Notes: generated by a model not told the origin, from the sequence alone. A DNA stretch of 7,038 nt from a bacterium (GCA_027069035.1 JALXFI010000129.1:1-7038), one strand, 5' to 3'. Shown: positions 1-6,335, counted from the stretch's first letter. Program-made: numbers and translations.

Positions 1-1216
1 TTGCATCAACGGGTTTAAGTCTCGATGCCCTTACTGCCGGATAAACCGATACTATTATTGCTGTTGTAAATACCGTCCCGCAGGACCAGAGGACATTCCA
101 TGTATTGGTTATAGGATATATTACCGGGTTTAAGGTTGCGAAAAGTTCCATTGCGCCCGACCATCTGGAGAGATCAAAGCCCCTTATTGCGATGAGGTTA
201 TTTGCGCCTATACCCACAATAATCCCCAATATGATCCCTATAAGACCTATATAAAAAGACTCTAACATAACGAGTGTGATTATCTGATGAGGTTTAGTGC
301 CCATTGCCATCATTATGCCGAACTCCCTTGTCCTCTCCATTATGGACATAAGCATTGTATTGAGTATGCCGAGTGAGACGATTACAAGGACTATCATGAG
401 TATTACATACATGAAGACGTTATCAAGGTCGATCATCTCCTTTAAGCCCGGCATCAATTTCTGCCATGTATATACCTCGTAGCCCAGAGGGGTGAGACTC
501 CTTTCAAGTCTTTGCGAGGCGGGAAGGACATCTTCGGCTTTTTTTACCATAACGGCAAGTTCGGTAACTCTTCCGTCAATGGCTGCAAGTTTCTGTGCAT
601 CTTTGAGGCTTATGATGACAAAGGATGAATCCATCTCAAGGGCGCCCATTTTAAAGATGCCTTTTAATCTGAAAAGATCGGCTGAAAGCGAGCCGTCTGC
701 TGCCTGAACCATGAGCACAATCTTGTCGCCTATCTCTGCATTGAGTTTGTCGGCAAGTTTGTATCCTACTAAAACCCCGCCTTTTTCACCTTTTTTAAGG
801 TAACTGCCTTTCCGTATCCTTTCTCTTATCGCTGTTATTTTGATTTCCTGATCCGTATCAATCCCCCTTATAAGTACGCCGTAGGAGTTTTCCGCTGTTG
901 AAATAAGTCCCTGTATCTCCGCCCTGTAGGTAAATGTATCAAGGTCTGGCTCTTTTTTTAATACTTTTAATACCTGAGAAAGATCCCTGATCGACTTGTT
1001 CAGTTTAGGGTCGTCATGGTAGCCCTTTCTGTATATCTGGATATGTCCTGTATATGTCTTTACAGTGTTTTCAATCCATTGGGCGTGAAAGCCATCGGTA
1101 AAACCAAAGAATATTATCATTGCAGAGAGACCGAATGTGATGGCGCTAAGCGTTATCAAGGTGCGCCTTGCATTCCTCAGTACATTCCTCCACGCCATTT
1201 TAAAAAATATAAACAT
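1..1216 (-). CDS. FtsX/MacB-type ABC transporter permease (3' end cut by window edge)
   Basis: This is an inner-membrane permease of an ABC exporter in the LolC/LolE-MacB-FtsX superfamily. Reading the minus strand gives 405 uninterrupted residues. The N-terminus is AWRNVLRNARRTL, followed by a first membrane helix at about residues 19-39. A large soluble periplasmic core follows (about 45-262), then three membrane helices at about 266-290, 312-338 and 372-392. The cytoplasmic coupling motif ERTREFG...AMG lies at 294-306, between helices 2 and 3. The last visible residues (ASRLKPVDA) match the usual C-terminal end of the family, so only a few codons are missing. An in-frame ATG at 1216 (with GGA just upstream) and one at 1198 are both possible starts; neither has a strong ribosome binding site. 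The ATPase partner is not in view and may lie beyond position 1. The substrate cannot be told from sequence; the divergent ArsR-type regulator and TolC-type gene suggest efflux. Confidence 0.9.
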   Translation of the reverse strand, partial: MFIFFKMAWRNVLRNARRTLITLSAITFGLSAMIIFFGFTDGFHAQWIENTVKTYTGHIQIYRKGYHDDPKLNKSIRDLSQVLKVLKKEPDLDTFTYRAEIQGLISTAENSYGVLIRGIDTDQEIKITAIRERIRKGSYLKKGEKGGVLVGYKLADKLNAEIGDKIVLMVQAADGSLSADLFRLKGIFKMGALEMDSSFVIISLKDAQKLAAIDGRVTELAVMVKKAEDVLPASQRLERSLTPLGYEVYTWQKLMPGLKEMIDLDNVFMYVILMIVLVIVSLGILNTMLMSIMERTREFGIMMAMGTKPHQIITLVMLESFYIGLIGIILGIIVGIGANNLIAIRGFDLSRWSGAMELFATLNPVIYPITNTWNVLWSCGTVFTTAIIVSVYPAVRASRLKPVDA

Positions 1217-1246
1217 ATTCCAAACAAGATAAACACTTTTTATTTT

Positions 1247-1275
1247 TATATAATATGCCATTTATATTCTTTAAA
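1247..1275 (-). promoter_or_regulatory. possible promoter of the ABC permease gene
   Basis: On the minus strand TTTAAA (1275-1270) and TATATA (1252-1247) are 17 bp apart and would start transcription about 25 bases before the ATG at 1216. The match is weak and the whole stretch is AT-rich, so this is only the best candidate. Confidence 0.3.
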
Positions 1276-1309
1276 GGGTAGTTTTTTTTACTCGTCATGA
1301 ATTTTTTTC

Positions 1310-1338
1310 TTGACATAAGATATATAAACGTATATAAA
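1310..1338 (+). promoter_or_regulatory. sigma-70 promoter of the arsR-type/tolC-type operon
   Basis: A perfect -35 box TTGACA (1310-1315) is followed, after exactly 17 bp, by TATAAA (1333-1338), one base from consensus. Transcription should begin near 1345. That is at or after the ATG at 1340 and almost on the in-frame ATG at 1346, so the message may be leaderless or begin translation at 1346. Confidence 0.7.
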
Positions 1339-1347
1339 TATGTTTAT
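1324..1347. promoter_or_regulatory. probable ArsR-type operator overlapping -10 box and start codon
   Basis: ATAAAC (1324-1329) and GTTTAT (1342-1347) are perfect inverted half-sites. Over the two 12-base arms 10 of 12 positions are complementary. ArsR/SmtB repressors classically bind imperfect 12-2-12 AT-rich inverted repeats with ATAxxAAC-like halves. Its position over the -10 box and ATG fits direct autorepression. Binding by the adjacent regulator is inferred. Confidence 0.55.
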
Positions 1348-1765
1348 GGATAATATTGCAAAGATATTCAAGCTTCTCTCTGATGTATCAAGGTTAAGGA
1401 TACTTATGCTTGTTGACAAAAAAGAGCTGTGTGTCTGTCAGATAATGGGTGTGCTTGAGATGTCTCAACCGCTTATATCAAGAAATCTTTCACTTCTTGC
1501 GGGCGCTGGCTTTTTAAAGAGCAGGCGCGAGGGTAAGATGATGTTTTACAGTGTAAAAAGGCGTTTGCCACAGATTTTGGCTTCTGTAATGGCTCTTTTA
1601 AGAGAGCTTTTCAGTAATGAGAAATCATTTCTAATGGACATAGATTCCCTCAGGGAATGTGAGGAATTTCAGAAAAGGACGGGTCTTTGCGGAATGAAGG
1701 GATATAGGGCGTTTATGGAGGAAAAGGGTGAAAGGAAAGTTAAAAAAAGAAGGGTTGGCGCTTAG
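1340..1765 (+). CDS. ArsR/SmtB-family metal(loid)-responsive repressor
   Basis: This 141-residue winged-helix DNA-binding protein represses its own operon until an inducer binds. The N-terminal helix KIFKLLSDVSRLRIL (8-22) is the family hallmark. It is followed by ELCVCQIM (29-36), the thiol motif of ArsR-type As(III)/Sb(III) sensors, with Cys31 and Cys33. The recognition helix SQPLISRNLSLL (42-53) and the wing RREGKMMFYSV (62-72) come next. Two further cysteines (107 and 117) in a C-terminal extension could act as additional thiolate ligands. The stop codon lies 38 bp inside the next gene, so the two are co-transcribed and probably translationally coupled. The ATG at 1346 is an equally possible start, since the predicted transcription start is near 1345. 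Thiol-metal sensing is inferred from the motif; another thiophilic metal could be the inducer. Confidence 0.92.
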   Translation: MFMDNIAKIFKLLSDVSRLRILMLVDKKELCVCQIMGVLEMSQPLISRNLSLLAGAGFLKSRREGKMMFYSVKRRLPQILASVMALLRELFSNEKSFLMDIDSLRECEEFQKRTGLCGMKGYRAFMEEKGERKVKKRRVGA

Positions 1766-3128
1766 AGGAAATAGCTTTTATCTATTATTCCTTGTTTTAA
1801 TAATGGTCCAATCTTACCCGGGTAAAGCGCTTGGGGCAGAAAAGACCTTGTCGCTAAAGGATGCGGTAATATCTGCCCTTGCTGGAAATGATGAGTTAAA
1901 GGGCGCCGGCAGTTCACTTATGGCGAGCGGAGAAGATGTAAGTATCGCAAAGAGTTTTCTTTTTCCAAAACTTACCTTTAGCGAGAGCTTTGTTCGCACA
2001 AACAATCCTCCGGCAGCTTTTTCTATAAAGCTTGATCAGGGGAGGTTTACCAATTCCGATTTTGCCATATCAGCGCTTAACCAGCCGGAGCCTATAAATA
2101 ATTTTAAGGCATCTCTCGGCATTATGCAGCCTTTATTTAACAGAAAATTATGGCTGGGCATCGATGCCGCCAAAGATCTATACAGGGCGGGCAGTGAAGA
2201 GATGAAAAGGAAAAATGAAGAGGTGGCCTTTGAGGTGGTAAAGGCATACGTTGATGTGCTTACAGGGAAAGAACTCGTAAAGGTATCCCGCAGCGGTTTA
2301 AAGGATGCAAGGGAACATTTAAGAATAGCGCGCCTGAGAAACAGGGAAGGACTTGGTCTCTACTCCGATATTTTGAGGTCTTCCACTGCGCTTGCCCATG
2401 CTGAAGAGGGTCTGGTAAGCGCAGAGACCCGGCTTGAGATTGCCAAACAAAGGCTTGGACTCCTTTTAGGTATTTCAGAACCAGTTGATACATTTGATGA
2501 AATCAGCCCTGTTTCCTTAAAAGAGCTTCAATATTACATAGATGCTTCTTATAACAGGAGCGATATAAGGTCGCTTGAGGCTAAGCTCGACGGCGCAAAG
2601 GATAATCTTAAGGTGGCGAGATCTTCCTATCTGCCGACCATAGGCATTGGGGGAAACTATGAGATTGACGACCATGATAGTCCTTTCGGCGGCGAAGGAG
2701 ATAACTGGCAGGCGGGCGTGTTCCTTGAATGGAATATATTTGAGGGTATGAGGTCAAGGCATGAGACAAGAAAGGCCATGCATAAACTTGATGAGGCGCA
2801 GGCATATCTTGAAGGGTTTAAGAAGAAGGCGCTCTTCGGCGTTAAAGAGGCTTATCTAAGGGTTAAGGAGCTAATGAAGAAGGTCGAGCTTGCCGAGGCG
2901 TCCCTTAAAAGCGCAGAAGAGGGCAGACGGCTCGTGCGGGTGAGGTTTGAAAATTCTCTGTCGCCTATTGTTGATCTCCTTGATGCCCAGAATGTCCTTG
3001 ACAATGCAAGGTTAAACCTTGTTTCAAGAAAGAACCGGCTTAAGGTTGCTCTGTTTAGGCTTGGTTATGAGAGCGGGACCATTATGGAAGATATCGGACT
3101 TAAGGCAGCGGAGAGAAGGAGAAACTAA
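1728..3128 (+). CDS. TolC-family outer-membrane efflux protein
   Basis: This is a 466-residue outer-membrane channel component of a tripartite efflux pump. The GTG start is supported by GGAGG at 1717-1721, six bases upstream. A basic N-terminus and a hydrophobic stretch at about 17-29 form a signal peptide, with likely cleavage after ALGA (residue 37). The mature protein begins KTLSLKDAVISAL, the usual opening of outer-membrane efflux proteins. Two OEP repeats follow (about 40-230 and 255-455), rich in long amphipathic helices. The second ends with the typical FENSLSPIVDLLDAQNVLDNARLNLV segment, split here as FENSLSPIVDLL and DAQNVLDNARLNLV. Length is normal for the family. It shares an operon with the ArsR-type repressor. 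A periplasmic adaptor (HlyD/RND type) is commonly encoded next to such genes but is absent here. The IS element begins at the third base of the stop codon. Confidence 0.93.
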   Translation: MKGKLKKEGLALRGNSFYLLFLVLIMVQSYPGKALGAEKTLSLKDAVISALAGNDELKGAGSSLMASGEDVSIAKSFLFPKLTFSESFVRTNNPPAAFSIKLDQGRFTNSDFAISALNQPEPINNFKASLGIMQPLFNRKLWLGIDAAKDLYRAGSEEMKRKNEEVAFEVVKAYVDVLTGKELVKVSRSGLKDAREHLRIARLRNREGLGLYSDILRSSTALAHAEEGLVSAETRLEIAKQRLGLLLGISEPVDTFDEISPVSLKELQYYIDASYNRSDIRSLEAKLDGAKDNLKVARSSYLPTIGIGGNYEIDDHDSPFGGEGDNWQAGVFLEWNIFEGMRSRHETRKAMHKLDEAQAYLEGFKKKALFGVKEAYLRVKELMKKVELAEASLKSAEEGRRLVRVRFENSLSPIVDLLDAQNVLDNARLNLVSRKNRLKVALFRLGYESGTIMEDIGLKAAERRRN

Positions 3129-3152
3129 TGTCACGTCAAGCTTGCGATGTCG
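3128..3152 (+). repeat. left terminal inverted repeat of the IS630 element
   Basis: Reading inward, TGTCACGTCA (3129-3138) matches the right end TGTCGCGTCA at 9 of 10 bases. A second conserved block GTCG (3149-3152) lies at the same distance in both ends. In total 16 of 24 positions from 3129 match. Confidence 0.8.
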
Positions 3153-3170
3153 TATATAATAAGGTATACT
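3142..3170 (+). promoter_or_regulatory. probable transposase promoter at the IS left end
   Basis: TTGCGA (3142-3147), inside the left terminal repeat, is 17 bp from TATACT (3165-3170). Transcription would begin near 3177, just before the AAGGAGG ribosome binding site at 3187-3193. A second -10-like TATAAT lies at 3155-3160. Confidence 0.5.
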
Positions 3171-3200
3171 TTCTTCATAACCAACCAAGGAGGTATGGAT

Positions 3201-3674
3201 ATGAAGAAATACATAGTGACACTTGATAAAGTGGAACGTAAAGACTTGGAAGCCCTAACATCTAAAGGTAGGCATAAGTCGCAGAAGATACTCAACGCAT
3301 TAATTTTATTAGCTTGCGATGAGGGCGAATATCAAAAGAAGCGTTCAATTAACGAAGAAATAGCCCGCGTGCTCAATATCAGCATGAAAAAGATTGACAG
3401 GGTGAAGAAGCGATTTGTGGAGGAAGGTTTTGATATTGCTCTGGGTGGGAGGAAAAGCAGTCGTATTTATACTAAAAAGGCAGATGGAGATTTTGAAGCT
3501 CATTTAGTTGCATTGAGTTGTAGTGAACCACCGGAAGGCTTTGCAAGGTGGTCTCTAAGGTTATTGGCCGAGAAGGTCGTAGAGCTTAACTACATTGATA
3601 GTATTTCTCATGAAGCGATTCGTCGCATGTTAAAAAAAACGAAATTAAGCCCTGGCGGCAAAAAGGATGGGTAA
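3201..3674 (+). CDS. IS630-family transposase, N-terminal frame (OrfA)
   Basis: This frame encodes the DNA-binding part of the transposase. AAGGAGG at 3187-3193 lies seven bases before ATG 3201 (MKKYIVTLDK), which makes that the preferred start over ATG 3195 (one base from the site) or 3147 (no site, inside the inverted repeat). The protein has a helix-turn-helix region, with KRSINEEIARVLNISMKKID and then RVKKRFVEEG, as in IS630 and Tc1/mariner N-termini. A linker follows with WSLRLLAEKVVEL and ISHEAIRRMLKK. In frame 0 it ends shortly after the A-run with the non-homologous tail TKLSPGGKKDG. A -1 slip at 3632-3638 instead joins it to OrfB, giving a 377-residue product, the normal length for this family. 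Alone it would be a 157-residue protein that could regulate transposition; that role is inferred. Confidence 0.88.
   Translation: MKKYIVTLDKVERKDLEALTSKGRHKSQKILNALILLACDEGEYQKKRSINEEIARVLNISMKKIDRVKKRFVEEGFDIALGGRKSSRIYTKKADGDFEAHLVALSCSEPPEGFARWSLRLLAEKVVELNYIDSISHEAIRRMLKKTKLSPGGKKDG
3632..3638 (+). promoter_or_regulatory. -1 frameshift slippery heptamer A_AAA_AAA in the transposase gene
   Basis: Eight A residues (3632-3639) follow ATG TT. In the OrfA frame they read TTA AAA AAA ACG. Slipping back one base lets the next codon be AAC (3638-3640), giving KNEIKPWRQKGWVIPPEENG, which is continuous with OrfB and homologous in character to IS630 linkers. A short CTCC-AGA-GGAG hairpin lies about 40 bases downstream, which is far for a stimulator. 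A simple indel in the A-run is the alternative explanation. Confidence 0.65.
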
Positions 3675-4333
3675 TTCCTCCAGAGGAGAACGGTAGCTTT
3701 GTTGCGAATATGGAAATGGTGCTGGATGTTTATAAGCGTCCATACGATGCGAGATATCCGGTTGTATGCATGGACGAATCTCCCAAGCAACTGATTGCGG
3801 AGACAAAGGTTCCGATTTCTGCATCGCCCGGGCAGTCGGCTAAGTATGATTATGAGTACAGGCGTTGTGGCGTGTGTAATATTTTCATGGCCTGCGAGCC
3901 ATTGGCAGGGAAACGTATGGTGACAATTACCGAAAGAAAAACCAAGCATGACTGGGCCTGTTTTCTTAAGGAGATTGCCGTTCAATACGAAGGTGCGGAG
4001 AAAATAACGTTGGTTATGGACAACCTGAATACTCATAATCTTGGGTCGCTCTATGAAACGTTTGAGCCAGATCAGGCAAAGTCAATATGGGACAGGTTCG
4101 AGTTTGTATATACTCCGAAGCATGGTAGCTGGTTAAATATGGCCGAAATTGAGTTGAATGTGCTTACGGGGCAGTGTTTAAAAAGAAGGATTGATGACAT
4201 TGCTGTTGTCAGGAAAGAAGTGCTTGCATGGCAGAAATTCAGAAACAATAAGAACGCCAAGGTCAATTGGCAATTCACTACAGAAGATGCTCGAATAAAA
4301 CTATCCAGGCTTTACCCGACTCTTGAACTTTGA
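3638..4333 (+). CDS. IS630-family transposase, catalytic DDE frame (OrfB)
   Basis: This is the catalytic RNase-H-fold half of the transposase, read by -1 frameshift from OrfA. The first ATG in this frame is at 3710 but has no ribosome binding site at a useful distance. In the fused numbering the catalytic residues are Asp192 (VVCMDES), Asp274 (LVMDNLNTHN) and Glu316 (HGSWLNMAEIEL), all in typical IS630 contexts. The C-terminal LKRRIDD and AWQKFRNNKNAKVNWQFT segments are also typical. The frame is uninterrupted to the stop, eight bases before the right end of the element. It cuts and joins DNA at TA targets. Because the triad is complete, the enzyme is probably functional if frameshifting occurs. 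Confidence 0.9.
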   Translation, partial: NEIKPWRQKGWVIPPEENGSFVANMEMVLDVYKRPYDARYPVVCMDESPKQLIAETKVPISASPGQSAKYDYEYRRCGVCNIFMACEPLAGKRMVTITERKTKHDWACFLKEIAVQYEGAEKITLVMDNLNTHNLGSLYETFEPDQAKSIWDRFEFVYTPKHGSWLNMAEIELNVLTGQCLKRRIDDIAVVRKEVLAWQKFRNNKNAKVNWQFTTEDARIKLSRLYPTLEL

Positions 4334-4341
4334 CGCGACAC
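4317..4341 (-). repeat. right terminal inverted repeat of the IS630 element
   Basis: Read on the minus strand from 4340, TGTCGCGTCA pairs with the left end at 9 of 10 bases. GTCG at 4320-4317 matches the second conserved block. It overlaps the last codons and stop of the transposase gene and is followed by TA at 4342-4343. Confidence 0.8.
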
Positions 4342-4396
4342 TAGGACTGTATTGTCGAGCACATTTAAAATACATTTTAAGGGCTTTATATAAAAT

Positions 4397-4527
4397 ATCT
4401 AACAACAGAGTGCATTGGAATGCAGACCAGCAGAGACTTTTTTGATAGCGACAGTTTCAGTAGTGCAAATTGTCATCTTCCCTATTTATGTGTTTCATGG
4501 TCTGCATCCATGACTCAGGCGTTATAT
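4397..4527 (+). other. attC-like recombination site (large imperfect inverted repeat)
   Basis: The outer ends are ATCTAAC (4397-4403, fits R'' consensus RYYYAAC) and GTTATAT (4521-4527, six of seven to GTTRRRY). They are followed inward by unpaired spacers of about four bases. Next comes an L-like pairing of GAGT-G-CA (4408-4414) with TGACTC (4511-4516), leaving G4412 bulged. The longest stem pairs TGGAATGCAGACCA (4416-4429) with TGGTCTGCATCCA (4498-4510), with one extra A. The variable central part is about 68 bases. R box, unpaired spacer, L box with an extrahelical base, and 131-bp total length are the layout of integron attC sites (known range roughly 55-140 bp). The bulged base is G on the top strand, which is not the usual polarity. 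Alternatives are a regulatory hairpin or a small mobile repeat. Confidence 0.45.
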
Positions 4528-4547
4528 TGGGAATACGGAGAATCGTT

Positions 4548-5681
4548 ATGATATTAACATACAATTACAAGGGACATTCAGAAAAAGATCCATGGGAATT
4601 TAATACAGATACTTTTGATCGTATTAACTTATTTGTTGGAATTTCTGGATCTGGAAAGAGTAGATTTTTGAATTTATTATTTAACATGGCTCATTCTGTA
4701 TCTAAAAGTTTACCTTTCTCTCTCGGAAGTTGGGAAATTGAGTTTTTAATTGATGATCAGAATTATAGATGGGAGCTTACAGTAGACGATAAGAAAGAAT
4801 TAGAACCTTTCATAGAGCATGAACAATTAACAATAACTTCAAATAACGAGGTAATTACTTTAATTGATAGAAATAGAGATGAATTCCTATTTAAAAATAG
4901 TAGCTTACCAAAACTTCCGAGAAATATAACTGGAATTTCCTTACTTAATGAAGAAGAAAGTATTTTACCTATATATAATCATTTTACACATATCCAGAGG
5001 AGACTTTTCCATGAGTCTGGACTCAGAGACGCAATATCATACGAGGCAGTTCCGATTCCTATTATAGAAAATATACGAAGGAAAAAGAATATTGAATTAA
5101 TTTGGAAACAAGAATTAACTGTAAATACTAAAATGTATTTAATGAATGAGTTGTATCCTGAATTATATAAATCAGCAATTGAAAATTTTATTAATGTTTT
5201 CCCATTTATTAATAAGTGTGATGTTAAGCCAGTACAAGCTCCCGGTGTACCAATGGCTCCAAATACATTAATGGTTTCTTTCTGTGTAAAAGAAACAGGT
5301 GTCAAAAATTGGATAAATCTTGCTGAGTTGTCATCGGGGATGCAAAAGGTATTATTGATTATTACTGACATTCTCTTACTTCCTAAGAATTCGACATACA
5401 TTATTGATGAATATGAAAATTCATTAGGTATAAACGCTATAGATTTTCTGCCTGATTTTTTAATAACCAATGCAAGCGAAGAATCTCAATTTTTTATCAC
5501 AACCCACCATCCATATCTAATCAACAGTATGCCAGTCGAGTATTGGAGAATATTTCACCGCGAAGGCTCATCTGTTGTGGTTAAAAATGGTTCTGAATTA
5601 AAAGAAAGATATGGCAAATCAAAACAAAAGGCATTCGTACAGCTTATAAATGATCCTTTATATACTGGAGATCAGTTGTGA
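4548..5681 (+). CDS. ABC/OLD-type AAA ATPase, probable defence-system sensor subunit
   Basis: This is a 377-residue soluble P-loop ATPase of the SMC/RecF/OLD-like AAA_15/AAA_21 group. The start at 4548 is chosen for GGAG at 4537-4540, seven bases upstream. The longer frame from 4470 would run through the upstream inverted repeat. The Walker A motif is GISGSGKS (31-38). An ABC-type signature LSSGMQ lies at 261-266, and Walker B IIDEYENS has Asp287 and Glu288. A switch histidine motif TTHHPYL has His320 and His321. Between 40 and 250 lies a family-specific insertion without recognisable domains. There is no TOPRIM domain at the C-terminus; the next gene supplies one and overlaps by four bases (GTGA). 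ATPases of this type pair with nucleases in anti-phage systems such as PARIS, RloAB, AbiL or Septu. Which family this belongs to cannot be decided by eye, and the defence role is inferred. Its composition is visibly more AT-rich than the efflux genes. Confidence 0.85.
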   Translation: MILTYNYKGHSEKDPWEFNTDTFDRINLFVGISGSGKSRFLNLLFNMAHSVSKSLPFSLGSWEIEFLIDDQNYRWELTVDDKKELEPFIEHEQLTITSNNEVITLIDRNRDEFLFKNSSLPKLPRNITGISLLNEEESILPIYNHFTHIQRRLFHESGLRDAISYEAVPIPIIENIRRKKNIELIWKQELTVNTKMYLMNELYPELYKSAIENFINVFPFINKCDVKPVQAPGVPMAPNTLMVSFCVKETGVKNWINLAELSSGMQKVLLIITDILLLPKNSTYIIDEYENSLGINAIDFLPDFLITNASEESQFFITTHHPYLINSMPVEYWRIFHREGSSVVVKNGSELKERYGKSKQKAFVQLINDPLYTGDQL

Positions 5682-6334
5682 AGATATATCTTATAGTGGA
5701 GGGAGAAGTCGGAGAGAAAAAAGTTTACGCAAAATGGATAAAATATTATCGCCCTGATTTGAATATCGTTAATTATTTAGATGAATTGGTAGATAATTCT
5801 ATTTTCATAATTTCTGGTATGGGTTATCCTAATTATTTTGAGGTCATTAAAAATGCTACCATAGATGTATATGAAAATAAAATTGATAAGTTAGTTGTTG
5901 CCATCGATTCTGAAGATATGACATATCAAGAAAAATTCGAAGAGGTACAGGAAGTAATCGAATCATCAAATCTTCATATAAATTATAACATAATTATTCA
6001 GCATTTTTGTTTAGAGACATGGGGACTTGGCAATAAAGTAATTGTGTCAAGGAACCCTAAAAATACAGAACTTAAAACATTTATACAGTACTTTGATGTT
6101 CTAAGAAATGATCCTGAATTACTCCCACCATATAGACCAAAGAATTTAAATAGAGCACAATTTGCTAAATTATATTTACGACGATTATTAAATGATAAAT
6201 ATAAGAACCTGACCTATTCAAAGAAAAATCCTAGTGCGCTATTACATGAGAAATATTTTCAGAAGGTTGTAGAACGTTTTCGAACTACTGGTCATATTAG
6301 AAGTTTCAATGATTTTTTAACGGCATTTCAATAG
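5678..6334 (+). CDS. TOPRIM-like (RloB/DUF4276/DUF4435-like) effector protein
   Basis: This 218-residue protein is probably the effector of the two-gene module. The GTG start at 5678 overlaps the ATPase stop as GTGA and has GGAG at 5667-5670, seven bases upstream. That implies strict co-expression. The N-terminus MKIYLIVEGEVGEKK is the TOPRIM strand-1 pattern, with the conserved acidic residue at Glu8. The strand KLVVAIDSED (71-80) supplies the DxD/E acidic pair (Asp77 and Glu79). HFCLETWGLGNK (109-120) resembles the Cys-Leu-Glu-x-Trp segment seen in RloB/DUF4276-type proteins. The C-terminal part (about 150-218) is basic and helical. TOPRIM proteins bind Mg2+ and cleave nucleic acid; in PARIS the TOPRIM subunit is a toxin released by the ATPase. 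Activity here is inferred from motif spacing only. Confidence 0.7.
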   Translation: MKIYLIVEGEVGEKKVYAKWIKYYRPDLNIVNYLDELVDNSIFIISGMGYPNYFEVIKNATIDVYENKIDKLVVAIDSEDMTYQEKFEEVQEVIESSNLHINYNIIIQHFCLETWGLGNKVIVSRNPKNTELKTFIQYFDVLRNDPELLPPYRPKNLNRAQFAKLYLRRLLNDKYKNLTYSKKNPSALLHEKYFQKVVERFRTTGHIRSFNDFLTAFQ

Positions 6335-6335
6335 A

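Larger units (their letters stand above)
3128..4341 (+). mobile_element. IS630-family insertion sequence (1214 bp)
   Basis: The element is bounded by imperfect inverted repeats and flanked on each side by TA (3126-3127 and 4342-4343), the target duplicated by IS630/Tc1-mariner transposases. It contains one transposase read in two frames with all DDE residues present. Without the element and one TA, the upstream gene would end AAC TAG; with it the gene ends AAC TAA. Both termini and the catalytic motifs look intact, so it may be active. A 2-bp duplication is weak evidence for a simple insertion, so an adjacent deletion cannot be excluded. Confidence 0.9.

Noticed and set aside
1240..1262. TGGCAT on the minus strand as a sigma-54 promoter
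   Set aside because: No TTGC/TTGCA element occurs at the required spacing.
297..1300. Plus-strand open frames at 297-482, 492-707 and 1016-1300
   Set aside because: They lie antisense to the permease gene, whose minus-strand frame is continuous and family-like; the plus-strand proteins show no recognisable features or ribosome binding sites.
1814..2805. Minus-strand open frames within the TolC-type gene
   Set aside because: They are antisense shadows of a well-supported outer-membrane protein gene.
3147..3200. Transposase start at 3147
   Set aside because: It lies inside the terminal inverted repeat and before the predicted transcription start; AAGGAGG points to ATG 3201.
3608..4278. Minus-strand open frames opposite the transposase (3608-4036, 4072-4278)
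   Set aside because: They are shadows of the DDE transposase reading frame, with low-complexity, non-family translations.
4470..4547. Longer start for the ATPase at 4470
   Set aside because: It would translate through the inverted repeat, has no ribosome binding site, and adds residues foreign to the family; ATG 4548 has GGAG at good spacing.
4979..5470. 163-residue minus-strand open frame opposite the ATPase
   Set aside because: The plus strand carries the conserved ATPase motifs here; the reverse frame has no recognisable features.
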